Shown here in pieces: positions 1 to 10,549 of a DNA stretch of 47,500 bases (its first letter is position 1; each line of letters starts with the position of its first letter). The stretch comes from Monoplex corrugatus (Eukaryota; Mollusca; Gastropoda; Littorinimorpha; Ranellidae): NCBI GenBank assembly GCA_030674185.1, contig CM060307.1, forward strand, positions 57,056,481 to 57,103,980, written 5' to 3'. A program made the translations under genes and the position numbers. Under the pieces are notes generated by a model that was given only the letters and a program-made list of their open reading frames with translations, was not told the DNA's origin and searched no databases.

Positions 1-730
1 ACGACGAAGCAAATAATTCAGTTCGATATCCACTTATTGTTAGATTGAGTTATGCTGTATTGACAAGAGGAAAATGAAAAACATACGATAGAGACTTGGA
101 TCAGGATTGTTTTCAAAAAGAATACTTAAGTTTGGGATTCATAACACCAAGGTCATGCTCACAGTGACCAAAATGTGGCTAAAACCAGCACTATTTGATG
201 ACAACATGTGGACAGTATTTTCTCAGAATTTTTTTTATAATAATTTATTTACAATATTTCCACTGTTGTGACAGTCCACCATTGTTTTAGTATCACATTA
301 AGCTTTATTTCATCTAATCTTTCTTTTAGGTTACAGTGGCTTTGAGAAGGACACAGTCTGGATTTCTTTTTTATATGATACTTTGTGTATAAACAGAGAA
401 ATTCGTAGAATAGCTGGACGATCTTGTTTTGTATTTTGTGTTCTTTGAATACATTGTAGTGTAGGTCTCAAAAGTCTGGGTTGTCTTTGGAAGGAAAGGC
501 TTTCCTAAAATGGAGCAAATTTGTTCAGTGCTTGATAAATGAGCAAAACCATTATTTTCTTTTCAACAGAAAGTCTGCAGAGAGGGCACGGCTTATTCAC
601 ATTGGAACGTACCTTTTTAGTGTATGAGTATACAGCAGCAAAAACAGTAATTCCCATTTGACTATCTAGCGATGGCTGGTGAATCTTAGTCTTTTGTAGT
701 ATTGCGGTCTCCACGATAAATTGAGGTCCC
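1..730. other. Non-coding stretch, no feature recognised
   Basis: AT-rich sequence with no recognisable protein, RNA gene or repeat. The one open frame here (505-753, minus, 82 codons) has no recognisable domain and no supporting signal, so I treat it as chance. Confidence 0.5.
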
Positions 731-880
731 ATGTGTTGGAATTCTGACTGCACGTCAGCTTTAAAATCTCTTTGGCAACAAAGCTTAGCTAATGCGTCTG
801 GCTACATCATCAAGGCCCATCAAATACAATGTGTCTGTATGAAACAGCTATGGCCAGTGACAAGCAACTTCACAAGCAAG

Positions 881-2256
<1,376 letters not shown>

Positions 2257-2354
2257 ATTGCGCATACTCAAAGCTGTTGTCTACAAATGAACTTTCATTC
2301 CTTTCTTTTGACATTTTTAGTATTTCTTTGGTTGTTTCTTATTTTTGTGACCAC

Positions 2355-2580
2355 AAAAATAATCTGAATCTTAATCTGAGCCTAAACCTGAATCTGAATC
2401 TGAATCTGAATCTGAGTCTGAGTCTGAGTCTGGGTCTGGGTCTCTCTCTCTCTTTTTTTTCTCTCTCTCTCTGTCTCAAAAATACACTCACACAGGCACG
2501 CACACATACACACGCATGCATATACACACGCCCACACTCACACACACACACGCACACACATACATACATATCCAAAAGTG
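2355..2580. repeat. (AATCTG/GAGTCTG)n hexamer array followed by (CT)n and (CA)n
   Basis: A short lead (ATCTTAATCTGAGCCTAA) is followed by AATCTG hexamers that grade into GAGTCTG, then (CT)n and (CA)n. The same lead plus hexamer array recurs at about 2740 and in part at 3181, so this is an older, diverged member of the local duplication described next. Confidence 0.85.
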
Positions 2581-2753
2581 GCGTCAGAGAGAGCAAGGGT
2601 GGGAGCACATGTTTAGAGTTCAGAATTGCTGTGAGCTCAGCTAGGGTAAAGGTGAGGGCTAGGGGTGGGATGATGAAGACAGAAACGGTGGCCGCTGACT
2701 TCCACTTCATTTATCTTCCTTTGATGGCAACAAACAGAATATGAATCTTAATC

Positions 2754-2823
2754 TGAGCCTAAGCCTGAATCTGAGTCTGAGTCTGAGTCCGAGTCTCTCT
2801 GTATCTCTGTCTCTGTCTCTATC

Positions 2824-2870
<47 letters not shown>

Positions 2871-3180
2871 GTCTCTGTATGTCTGTCTGTCTGTCTCTCC
2901 CTCTCCCTCCCCATCCCTCCCCCGTCTCTCTGTCTCTCTCTGTCTCTCTCTCTCTTTCGAATGCTGATGGATGTGGAACGGCTGTGTGGCTCAGGCAGAC
3001 GGGAAAGGGGATGGGGGCGGGAAGGGCACTAAAGTATTGGCTATGTGCTGTGTACAGCAATCCAAATGTCCAGTGTCTTAGTTCTGATACAGTCATCCCA
3101 TGTCCACACAAACATCTTTTACACATCCCTAACATCTGTAAAAGGATTGGTGGGCAGAATGTGTGCCATCTGTGGATTTC
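2754..3180 (+). repeat. Tandem duplication, unit 1 (427 bp)
   Basis: The unit runs from TGAGCCTAAGCCTG to GTGGATTTC. It holds a hexamer array, a (CT)n/(CTGT)n tract and about 250 bp of unique sequence. By eye it matches unit 2 except for one CT dinucleotide in the (CT) run (29 versus 27 bases). Two long minus-strand frames across it are only repeat translations. Confidence 0.93.
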
Positions 3181-3250
3181 TGAGCCTAAGCCTGAATCTG
3201 AGTCTGAGTCTGAGTCCGAGTCTCTCTGTATCTCTGTCTCTGTCTCTATC

Positions 3251-3295
<45 letters not shown>

Positions 3296-3605
3296 GTCTC
3301 TGTATGTCTGTCTGTCTGTCTCTCCCTCTCCCTCCCCATCCCTCCCCCGTCTCTCTGTCTCTCTCTGTCTCTCTCTCTCTTTCGAATGCTGATGGATGTG
3401 GAACGGCTGTGTGGCTCAGGCAGACGGGAAAGGGGATGGGGGCGGGAAGGGCACTAAAGTATTGGCTATGTGCTGTGTACAGCAATCCAAATGTCCAGTG
3501 TCTTAGTTCTGATACAGTCATCCCATGTCCACACAAACATCTTTTACACATCCCTAACATCTGTAAAAGGATTGGTGGGCAGAATGTGTGCCATCTGTGG
3601 ATTTC
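3181..3605 (+). repeat. Tandem duplication, unit 2 (425 bp)
   Basis: Starts immediately after unit 1 with the same TGAGCCTAAGCCTG and ends in the same GTGGATTTC. The only difference I see from unit 1 is two bases of CT-run length, so the event is very recent or an assembly artefact. Confidence 0.93.
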
Positions 3606-4100
3606 AGAGGTGTATGTAGAAGTGAAAAAAATTCGTAGAAATGAGAAAGTATGTATCACACATAAAAGACAGACATATAAAACAGACAAAGAAGCATACA
3701 CGAGTATCGACATAAACACACACATCTATTCAAAATGTAAGGGTATTTCTCCATTGTTAACACCCGCCCACCTTTCTTGTATGCACATAATGCTGCTGAG
3801 GTGATAATGATATATAAGAAGACCATGTGATTGTCTACAATCCATAACTATCTGTAAATCGTTGATAATTCACACGCCAGCACCAAACATTTGAATGATT
3901 GTTGCTAATTGTTGGTTAATTTGAGGGTGGTGTTAAACACTCCCACTCACCCACATACACGAAGAAAAAAATAAAATACAAGAGGTATTCGTGCGTATTA
4001 CATTCTGTATATCTGTTAGTCATTCGAATCTTTTGATCTGCTGCCAGCTGCATTGAGCTCTAGACCATTGCAGTATGTTTGATATAATGGAATGGAATGC
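3606..4100. other. Non-coding stretch, no feature recognised
   Basis: AT-rich sequence with no coding signal. Next to the SINE at about 4099-4113 there is a short local inverted repeat, ATGCAT-TATC-ATGCAT. I see nothing else. Confidence 0.4.
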
Positions 4101-4109
4101 ATTATCATG

Positions 4110-4535
4110 CATGGGAGAATAGTGACAGAATGTTTGAGACGTTCGACTACCAATAACTAAACTCGAGGTTCCAGGGTTCGTCTTCCGTTGAGGCCTCGAC
4201 GGACTTTTCCTCTCAGTTTGATCGGAATATCAAACTGAACGTCTAGTCCTTTGCAAGGGGATGAAATAAAATGAGTAGGACCCATGTGCCTTCTGGTCTG
4301 CGCACGCTAAGGATCCCACGGCAGTTGAAAATCGTGAAGAGCAGGCTTTCGCTCGGCTGCCCTGATATGAAACATTGGAGAGAGATGTTTCCAGGTCCCT
4401 CCCCTTGAAGGCCAGTTAGCCTTCTTGCCTTTCTAGAGTCTTGGTCAAACAAAATGGGTGGCGCTGCACTGCGGCGACACGCTCTCAAAGGAGTGAGCAG
4501 CTCGAGTTTCACATGGTAAATCCAAATTGACAAAA
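4110..4535 (+). mobile_element. tRNA-derived SINE, snail-type body
   Basis: A Pol III B-box-like sequence (GGGTTCGTCTTCC) lies near 4172-4184, preceded by a weak A-box-like stretch. The body contains AGGACCCATGTGC, GATCCCACGGCA, TGCCCTGATATGAAACATTG and TGGGTGGCGCTGCACTG. It ends AGTTTCACATGG and runs directly into a (GAATAT)n tail. The body shares short conserved blocks with the SINEs at 38.06-38.42 kb and 20.04-20.16 kb. I recall a closely similar sequence from gastropod genomes, where a conserved 'Snail domain' has been described for SINEs. The assignment is from memory and motif order, not a search. It has no coding capacity and would need a LINE reverse transcriptase. Confidence 0.7.
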
Positions 4536-4728
4536 GAAATGAATATTTGATTATGAATATGAATATGAATATGAATATGAATATAATATGAATATGAATA
4601 TGAATATGAATATGAATATGAATATAAATATGAATATGAATATGAATGTGAATGTGAATGTGAATATGAGTATGAGTATGAATATGAATATGAATATGAA
4701 TATGAATGTGAATATGAATATGAATATG
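4536..4728. repeat. (GAATAT)n hexanucleotide array, SINE 3' tail
   Basis: About 32 GAATAT-type units with GAATGT and GAGTAT variants. The array abuts the 3' end of the SINE at 4110-4535, as expected if it grew from the SINE tail. Confidence 0.9.
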
Positions 4729-4730
4729 AT

Positions 4731-4815
4731 CTAGTTGATAACGCGATAGACTTGAGATCTGTTATCTGACGTTTAATCCCAGCCAATGTCTTGTATTGTA
4801 TGATCATAATAAACA
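4731..4815 (+). mobile_element. Possible second tRNA-like SINE head
   Basis: GTTGATAACGCGATAGAC resembles an A box, and GACGTTTAATCCCAGCC resembles a B box at about 45 bp spacing. It follows the hexamer array directly. It cannot be folded as a functional tRNA by eye. It may be a truncated SINE or chance. Confidence 0.3.
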
Positions 4816-4920
4816 AAAAACAAAGTGTAGCCAAAGTGTAGCACCATTATCCAGGTCTCTCTGTAATTTCGTTTAACTTCTAAAGTGCACCTTGCAGAGA
4901 GCCGGTACCGTATTCTGATA

Positions 4921-4966
4921 ATCTCTCTTTGTCTCTCCCGCTCTCTGAGTCTCTGCCCCCCCCCCC

Positions 4967-5005
<39 letters not shown>

Positions 5006-5059
5006 CCCTCTCTATGTCTTTCTCTCTCCTCTTTCTCTCTCTCTCTCTCTTTCTCTCAC

Positions 5060-5093
<34 letters not shown>

Positions 5094-5185
5094 GCGCGCG
5101 CACGCACGCACGCAAGCACGCACACACAGAGGGAGGGAGGGAGAGAGAGAGAGAGAGAGGGAGAGAGACAGAGAGAGAAAGTGTC
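4921..5185. repeat. (CT)n-(CA)n-(CACG)n-(GA)n microsatellite block
   Basis: CT-rich from about 4923 with a poly-C run near 4957, then (CA)n from about 5056, (CACG)n near 5095-5125 and (GA)n to about 5180. Confidence 0.93.
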
Positions 5186-6300
5186 ACTGTCTTTCTCTTT
5201 TATTTCGTTTTCTTAAATCTGTCTATAACATTCTACAACGTAGGGCAGACAAAAACACTATTTGCATGCTTCTGTACTGTGAGAAAAAATACATGCTATG
5301 ATAAGGCTGCAGGCCTCACGTCGAGGGCTGAAGTCAGGTACCACGCCGAAAGAAAAGCATGGTAGCCTACTATGTAACCGTACGCAAATGTCTATACGGG
5401 ACTTGACTGGCACTCACCCACAAACATGTGGGGTGAGCAAACAGATGTAAAAAGAGAGAAATAAATAAGATAGTTTCCAACCGCTTCCTGCATGTCTGCC
5501 TGTTTGTCTATCTGTATTGTACATACCTGTTTATTATCAGCTTTTTTTGGGTTTATTGTCCTCTTATTTGAAATCTTGCATTTGATTGAAGATCTAGTTT
5601 GTCTATGCAAGTATTTAAAGTCGATGAAGATATGAGGGCATGTAAACATAAAGAGAACAAGAAAAAAAATCGTATTCAAGATGGCGTAAAATGAGCAATA
5701 CATACATTTGTTTATATCCATCCCTCACCCAGTAGGATCTACATTACATGTAAATCATGCAAAGATCAATACCGATATTTCAACAATGCAAACAATAAAT
5801 ATCAGTAAAATAAAAAATCAGAAATAAATTTTTAAAGTGTTTTTTTTATATCAAACAGTTTAATCACTATGAAAATGTCTGATGATTGATTTCTTTGTCA
5901 AAAAGATGATTGATTCATGAGACGTGTTTTGTACCAATCAAGATTTCAACTATCATTCAATAGAGACATTCTATCATGTTCCCGTTTCCAGTGGAATATT
6001 CCACTGGGTGGCTCATGAATATATTCCGCTGGATTGAAAGAGGTCCTGTTTTGGAACAAGGACTTTGGGGAGAGGGGGGGGGTGTGCGTGGTTGTTATCT
6101 GGAGCATGTTCATTCATTATTTTGTGCATTATCATTCCTGTATGGTATTTAAGCTTTTATGGAATTTTAAGCTTTGATTGTAATATGTTTAATTTCTTAT
6201 AGTTTGAGGCCCATATATTAATTGCTTTCAAGAGAATGAGTCATTTGTATGTAAAGCAGTAAAATGTTTGAGAATACTGCCACTGCTGACTGAATCCCAA
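5186..6300. other. AT-rich non-coding stretch
   Basis: No gene or known element seen. It contains the perfect 20-bp palindrome annotated separately at 5988-6007. Open frames on the minus strand (for example 5392-5721) have no recognisable domain. Confidence 0.5.
5988..6007. repeat. Perfect 20-bp palindrome plus a third half-site
   Basis: CCAGTGGAAT followed by ATTCCACTGG is a perfect inverted repeat with no spacer. A near-copy of the right half, ATATTCCGCTGG, lies about 15 bp downstream near 6022-6033. It could be a dimeric protein-binding site, a cruciform-prone sequence or the core of a small decayed palindromic element. Nothing near it settles which. Confidence 0.6.
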
Positions 6301-6310
6301 AAGGCAGATG

Positions 6311-6547
6311 CTAGAGAAAGAAAGAAAGAGACAGAGACAGAGAGACAGAGACAGAGAGACAGAGAGACAGACAGACAAATAGACAGACAGATAAACAGAC
6401 AGACACACAGACACACAGACAGACAGACACACAGAGACACACACAGAGAGAGGATAAAGGAGACAGAGTGACTGAGAGAGACAGACAGACAGACAAAGGT
6501 AGAGACAAACAGAAATTAATCACACACACACAACACACACACACAAC

Positions 6548-6642
<95 letters not shown>
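6311..6642. repeat. (GACA/GAGA)n then (CA)n microsatellite block
   Basis: Purine-rich GACA/GAGA repeats run from about 6314 to 6515, followed by an almost uninterrupted (CA)n from about 6555 to 6642. Confidence 0.95.
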
Positions 6643-6645
<3 letters not shown>

Positions 6646-7044
6646 CATTCCGAGAGCAGCGAGGTTTCTTCTATTTCACTCCGCAAAAGACCTCACGGTA
6701 TTGCGACACACTCGACAGGAGATAATTGTGAACGCTGCGTACGGCCAAGACAATTAATGGGCTGCGTCGTTTCTTGGGAGGCAGTTGGATTTATTGGTGA
6801 GTCAACTACTAGGTCTTACCCAGCACAAGGTCACATGCAAGCACTGTGCTGGAGGGTAGGGGATGGGAAAGGGGGATTTTTACTTTGGCTTGCAACTCTG
6901 TTCACGGTAATGAAGGCATGATGGGAGGCGCCAGAAAACTAATCACCCATCGACACCCAGCATACAGGACTTTGTTATCTCCGTAAACTTGGCCACATCT
7001 GCACCCTGGGAAACTCTAATTCCGCTTCACTATGTACACACAGT
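6643..7044. other. Non-coding stretch between arrays
   Basis: No gene seen. A short inverted repeat, CCAGCACA ... TGTGCTGG, lies near 6819-6853. Nothing else is recognised. Confidence 0.4.
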
Positions 7045-8284
7045 ATGAAAGATGTCAATATGTCCGTTATAAGCTTCCTTCCTATGAGATATGTCAATAT
7101 GTTCCGTTATAAGCTTCCTTCCTATGAGATATGTCAATATGTCCGTTATAAGCTTCCTTCCTATGAGATATGTCAATATGTCCGTTATAAGCTTCCTTCC
7201 AATGAGATATGTCAATATGTCCGTTATAAGCTTTCTCCTATGAGAGATGTCAATATGTCCGTTATAAGCCTCCTTCCTATCAGAGATGGCAATATGTCCG
7301 TTATAAGCTTCCTTCCTATGAAATATGTCAGTATGTCCGCTACAAGCTTCCTTCCTATGAGATTTGTCAATGCGTCCGTTAGAAACTTCCTCCCTATGAA
7401 AGATGGCAATATGTCCGCTATAAGCTTCCTTCCTATGAAAGATAGCAATATGTCCGTTATAAGCTTCCTTCCTATGAGATTTGTCAATACGTCCGTTGGA
7501 AACTTCCTCCCTATGAAAGATGGCAATATGTCCGTTATAAGCTTCCTTCCTATGAAAGATAGCAATATGTCCGTTATAAGCTTCCTTCCTATGAGAGATG
7601 TCAATATGTCCGTTATAAGCTTCCTTCCTATGAGAGATATCAATATGTCCGTTAGAAGCTTCCTTCCTATGAGATTTGTCAATACGTCCGTTAGAAACTT
7701 CCTTCCTATGAGAGATGTCAATATGAACGTTATAAGTTTCCTTCCTATGAGAGATGGCAATATGTCCGTTATATCCTTCCTTTGAGAGATGGCAATATGT
7801 CTGTTATAAACTTCCTTCCTATGAGAGATGTCAATATGAACGTTTAAGTTTCCTTCCTATGAGAGATGGCAATATGACCATTATAAGTTTCCTTCCTATG
7901 AGAGATGGCAATATGTCCGTTATAACCTTCCTTTGAGAGATGGCAATATGTCTGTTATAAACTTCCTTCCTATGAGAGATGTCAATATGAACGTTATAAG
8001 TTTCCTTCCTTTGAATGATGTCAATATGTCCGTTATAAGCTTCCTTCCTATGAGAGATGGCAATATGTCCGTTATAAGCTTCCTTCTTATGAGAGATGGC
8101 AATATGTCCGTTATAAGCTTCCTTCCTATGAGAGATGGCAATATGTCCGTTATAAGCTTCCTTCCTATGAGAGATGGCAACATGTCCGTTATAAGCTTCC
8201 TTCCTATGAGAGATGGCAATATGTCCGTTATAAGCTTCCTTCCTATGAGAGATGGCAATATGTCCGCTATAAGCTTCCTTCCAT
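7045..8284. repeat. 39-bp minisatellite, about 32 units
   Basis: Unit: GATGGCAATATGTCCGTT then ATAAGCTTCCTTCCTATGAGA, 39 bp. The block spans 1.24 kb with unit variants (ATGAGATTTGTC, AAAGATAGC, GAACGTTATAAGTTTCC). Because 39 is divisible by 3, stops stay out of phase and 13-residue periodic frames open on both strands (MSVISFLPMRDGN on plus, LIGRKLITDILPS on minus). That openness on both strands argues against coding. Higher-order structure is visible: a three-unit pattern repeats near 7355-7600, and a roughly 152-bp pattern with shortened units (TATATCCTTCCTTTGAG) repeats near 7768 and 7921. The last seven or so units are almost identical, which points to the most recent growth at the right end. 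Confidence 0.95.
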
Positions 8285-9736
8285 GACATTGAAGTGAAGG
8301 ACAAGAAAAATATTGTGTCTGGTCTAAACTTGAACTCTGGATGGCATACAACCTGCAATGACACTTGCACTATGCCTTCAAACCTTCAGTAAACGTTTGA
8401 AAACAGCAACCCCCAAAAATGCCCCAGATTTGCTCCGAAAAAGCAGATGAATAGGAGACAATTGCAAGAGTAGCTCTGGAATAACAGCCCACGCGACAGA
8501 TGGTCCTGTCTCTCCAGCTGCTCGTTTTCTTTACTGCTGACCTTGGAAAAATAAGTAACAAAAAGAGAGGAGGTGAATAAATAGAAGAAGAAAGGGGCGG
8601 GAGTGGAGAGGAGGAAAGGGAGCGTTACTATATCGACACATCAATGTGGCACAAGCATTGGTAGGAATAATACCTTATACACTATTTGAAGCATATACAT
8701 ACTTAAACTGTCCGTTCCACAATTTCATGTTATCGACCTGCTCACATCTCCATCTAATGACCATTATGTATATGGTTACACTTTTTCAAAGGCTTCCGAC
8801 ACTCTGACCGATAACGCAAGAATGGTTGTATCTGTAGATAACCCAGAAACATCTCTTGATACATTATTATGTTTGTACAAGTAGACAGACAGACATGACA
8901 ACATACACATATTCCTTCAATCTGGATCATTCTTCCATCGATGAGAATTGGAGGAAAAAACGGAATCACAGAAGAAGCCCCCCTCCCCCGAGTTAACAAG
9001 GAACTAATCACAAGATTATTACAGAAACTATCTTAGCGTGAAGCAGGGCCATGAGTGATTAAGTCCCTCGGTATGGGCACACCTGGATACATTCTCCCAC
9101 AGATCAGCATGCACCTGACACATAACCAAAAACATCATGTGTGGCACGAGCTCTGCTCTTTGTCCATGGTAATTGGGTGTGGGTGTTCTGACTGCGAGAT
9201 TCTGCAGACAAATGGCAGCTCAAAAAGAAAACAGGGCACATGGCTGCTGCTTCGTCATTGATAGGCCTTGTCTTCCCCACTCCCAAGGCGCCAGCCTGTT
9301 ACACTGATTCATGCGTTCATCGTGAGCGATAAGTGTGTAGAAGTGTCTTTCACTTAAAACTCTAAAGATTTGATGTGATCCAGTATGACAGTATATTTAT
9401 CTTTTAAAGTATGTGATCATAATGCCACTCTTCAATCGTTTATCTTTCTGTGCTTTGTGTAATATTTCATCTGTTTCTGTGTCAGTCGGCTACTTCTGAT
9501 ACAATTTTGCCTCTTATTTTTCAGTGCAAGTATTTGATTACTAAAATGAATAATGGATTTAGAAAACATCCTTAATGTATATCTTTTTATGGGAAACTAG
9601 TCTGAGAGCACTCTTCATTTATGACAGTAACGTTCTTTATTTGCAACTGCCAAAGTGACTGGATTTCTTAATTTTAGACCAAACTAAACATTTGAAGATT
9701 ATCAGATATACAAACTGAAAGAAGCAGCTCGGAAGC
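8285..9736. other. Non-coding stretch, no feature recognised
   Basis: About 1.45 kb with no recognisable gene, RNA or repeat family. Frames of 60-85 codons on both strands show no domain or codon pattern. Confidence 0.5.
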
Positions 9737-9935
9737 TTCAGTCTTTTTCTCCTAATGTTTGTATTTGGTGTATCTTTGTGATCTTACGGCCACGCCTGAC
9801 AAAGGTCAGTTGGCCGAAAATGTGTGCCTGTCTTGTCTGCCTGTGTTGAATAGGCGTTCTGGTTTGTTTGTTTGTTTGTTTGTTTGTTTGTTTGTTTGTT
9901 TGTTTTTTGTTTCTGTTTTCATGAACGCGGGCAGT
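9737..9935 (+). mobile_element. Dispersed repeat H, copy 1, with (TTTG)n tail
   Basis: Starts CAGTCTTTTTCTCCTAA and contains the hairpin CTGACAAAGGTCAGTTGGCC followed by GAAAATGTGTGCCTG, then CTTGTCTG and AGGCGTTCTGG, and ends in about twelve TTTG units (near 9859-9910). A second copy in the opposite orientation is at 37916-38042 and aligns over about 127 bp. It looks like the 3' end of a retroelement. The family is unassigned. Confidence 0.65.
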
Positions 9936-9967
9936 CACAGTTGTTTGGATTTGATATCAGCAGACGC

Positions 9968-10500
9968 TCATAGGGTCCAGTGTGCTGCTTGATGGTTTGA
10001 CGCACGTTCATTGTGACATGATCAGTGTATCTGATGTTTAGTATCTTGTGATAATATCTCATTTCCATGACTTGATTAGTCTTTCCAAATCTGTTCTGAT
10101 GGTCTGTGTCTCATGTACATAAGCAAGACGGCTTATACCAGTGCCCATAAGATCCTGGTCTTGTGTTTCATGGAATTGTTCTCGTCCTTACATACAGTTT
10201 TCAGCCTGGACAGTGCTGTCGTTCTCTTGGCTGCCCGTCAGAGGATTTCTGGCTTGGACTTTTCATTGGTAATGTTGGATTCGGATAATGAATTGTTCAA
10301 AAATTGTTCCTAACTTCAGTCCATGGACAGTAATATCAGTAGTGATAGTGATGACGTGGCTGGTCATCAGTTTGGTTTTCTCGGTGCTGATTTCCATACC
10401 ACACATGCCAATGTTTCCTCTAGCCTTTCAGCACGCTTGGTGAGCTTTTGCTCACTGCCTACCAGGCCATCAGAGTCGTCTAAGAAGCGATGATTCGTGA
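9968..10500 (-). pseudogene. Decayed RTE-clade reverse transcriptase, C-terminal half
   Basis: The minus strand gives a broken but clear RT series. RFLDDSDGLVGSEQK (the YxDD-type catalytic box, with codons for DD at 10475-10480) is followed by AERLEE, then STEKTKLMTSHV, SKPEIL, RAAKRTTALSRLKTV and finally MRYYHKILNIRYTDHVT with IKQHTGPYE. This order matches the catalytic, thumb and C-terminal parts of animal RTE-type endonuclease-reverse transcriptases as I know them. The frame is broken by several stops and shifts. The upstream part is missing: the I-group LINE begins about 50 bp beyond the catalytic box. It is a different lineage from the RTE element at 14.8-18.1 kb, because the catalytic box and thumb differ clearly. 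A dead fragment. Confidence 0.75.
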
Positions 10501-10549
10501 CGAGACAGCATGCTATATGACCGTTTTTATTTGTAACATTTTAGGTACT

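Noticed and set aside
505..753. 82-codon minus-strand frame
   Set aside because: No recognisable domain and no conserved context; the length is expected by chance.
7045..8284. CRISPR-like array
   Set aside because: Units are contiguous 39-mers with no distinct spacers, and the context is a eukaryotic genome.
7045..8370. Repeat protein with MSVISFLPMRDGN or LIGRKLITDILPS units
   Set aside because: The 39-bp period keeps frames open on both strands at once, there are frame-breaking indels, and no start context or flanking exon is seen.
9737..9865. Active hammerhead ribozyme
   Set aside because: The CUGANGA core has A in place of the essential G in both copies, and no good cleavage-site helix is seen. 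Kept only as a finding about a resemblance.
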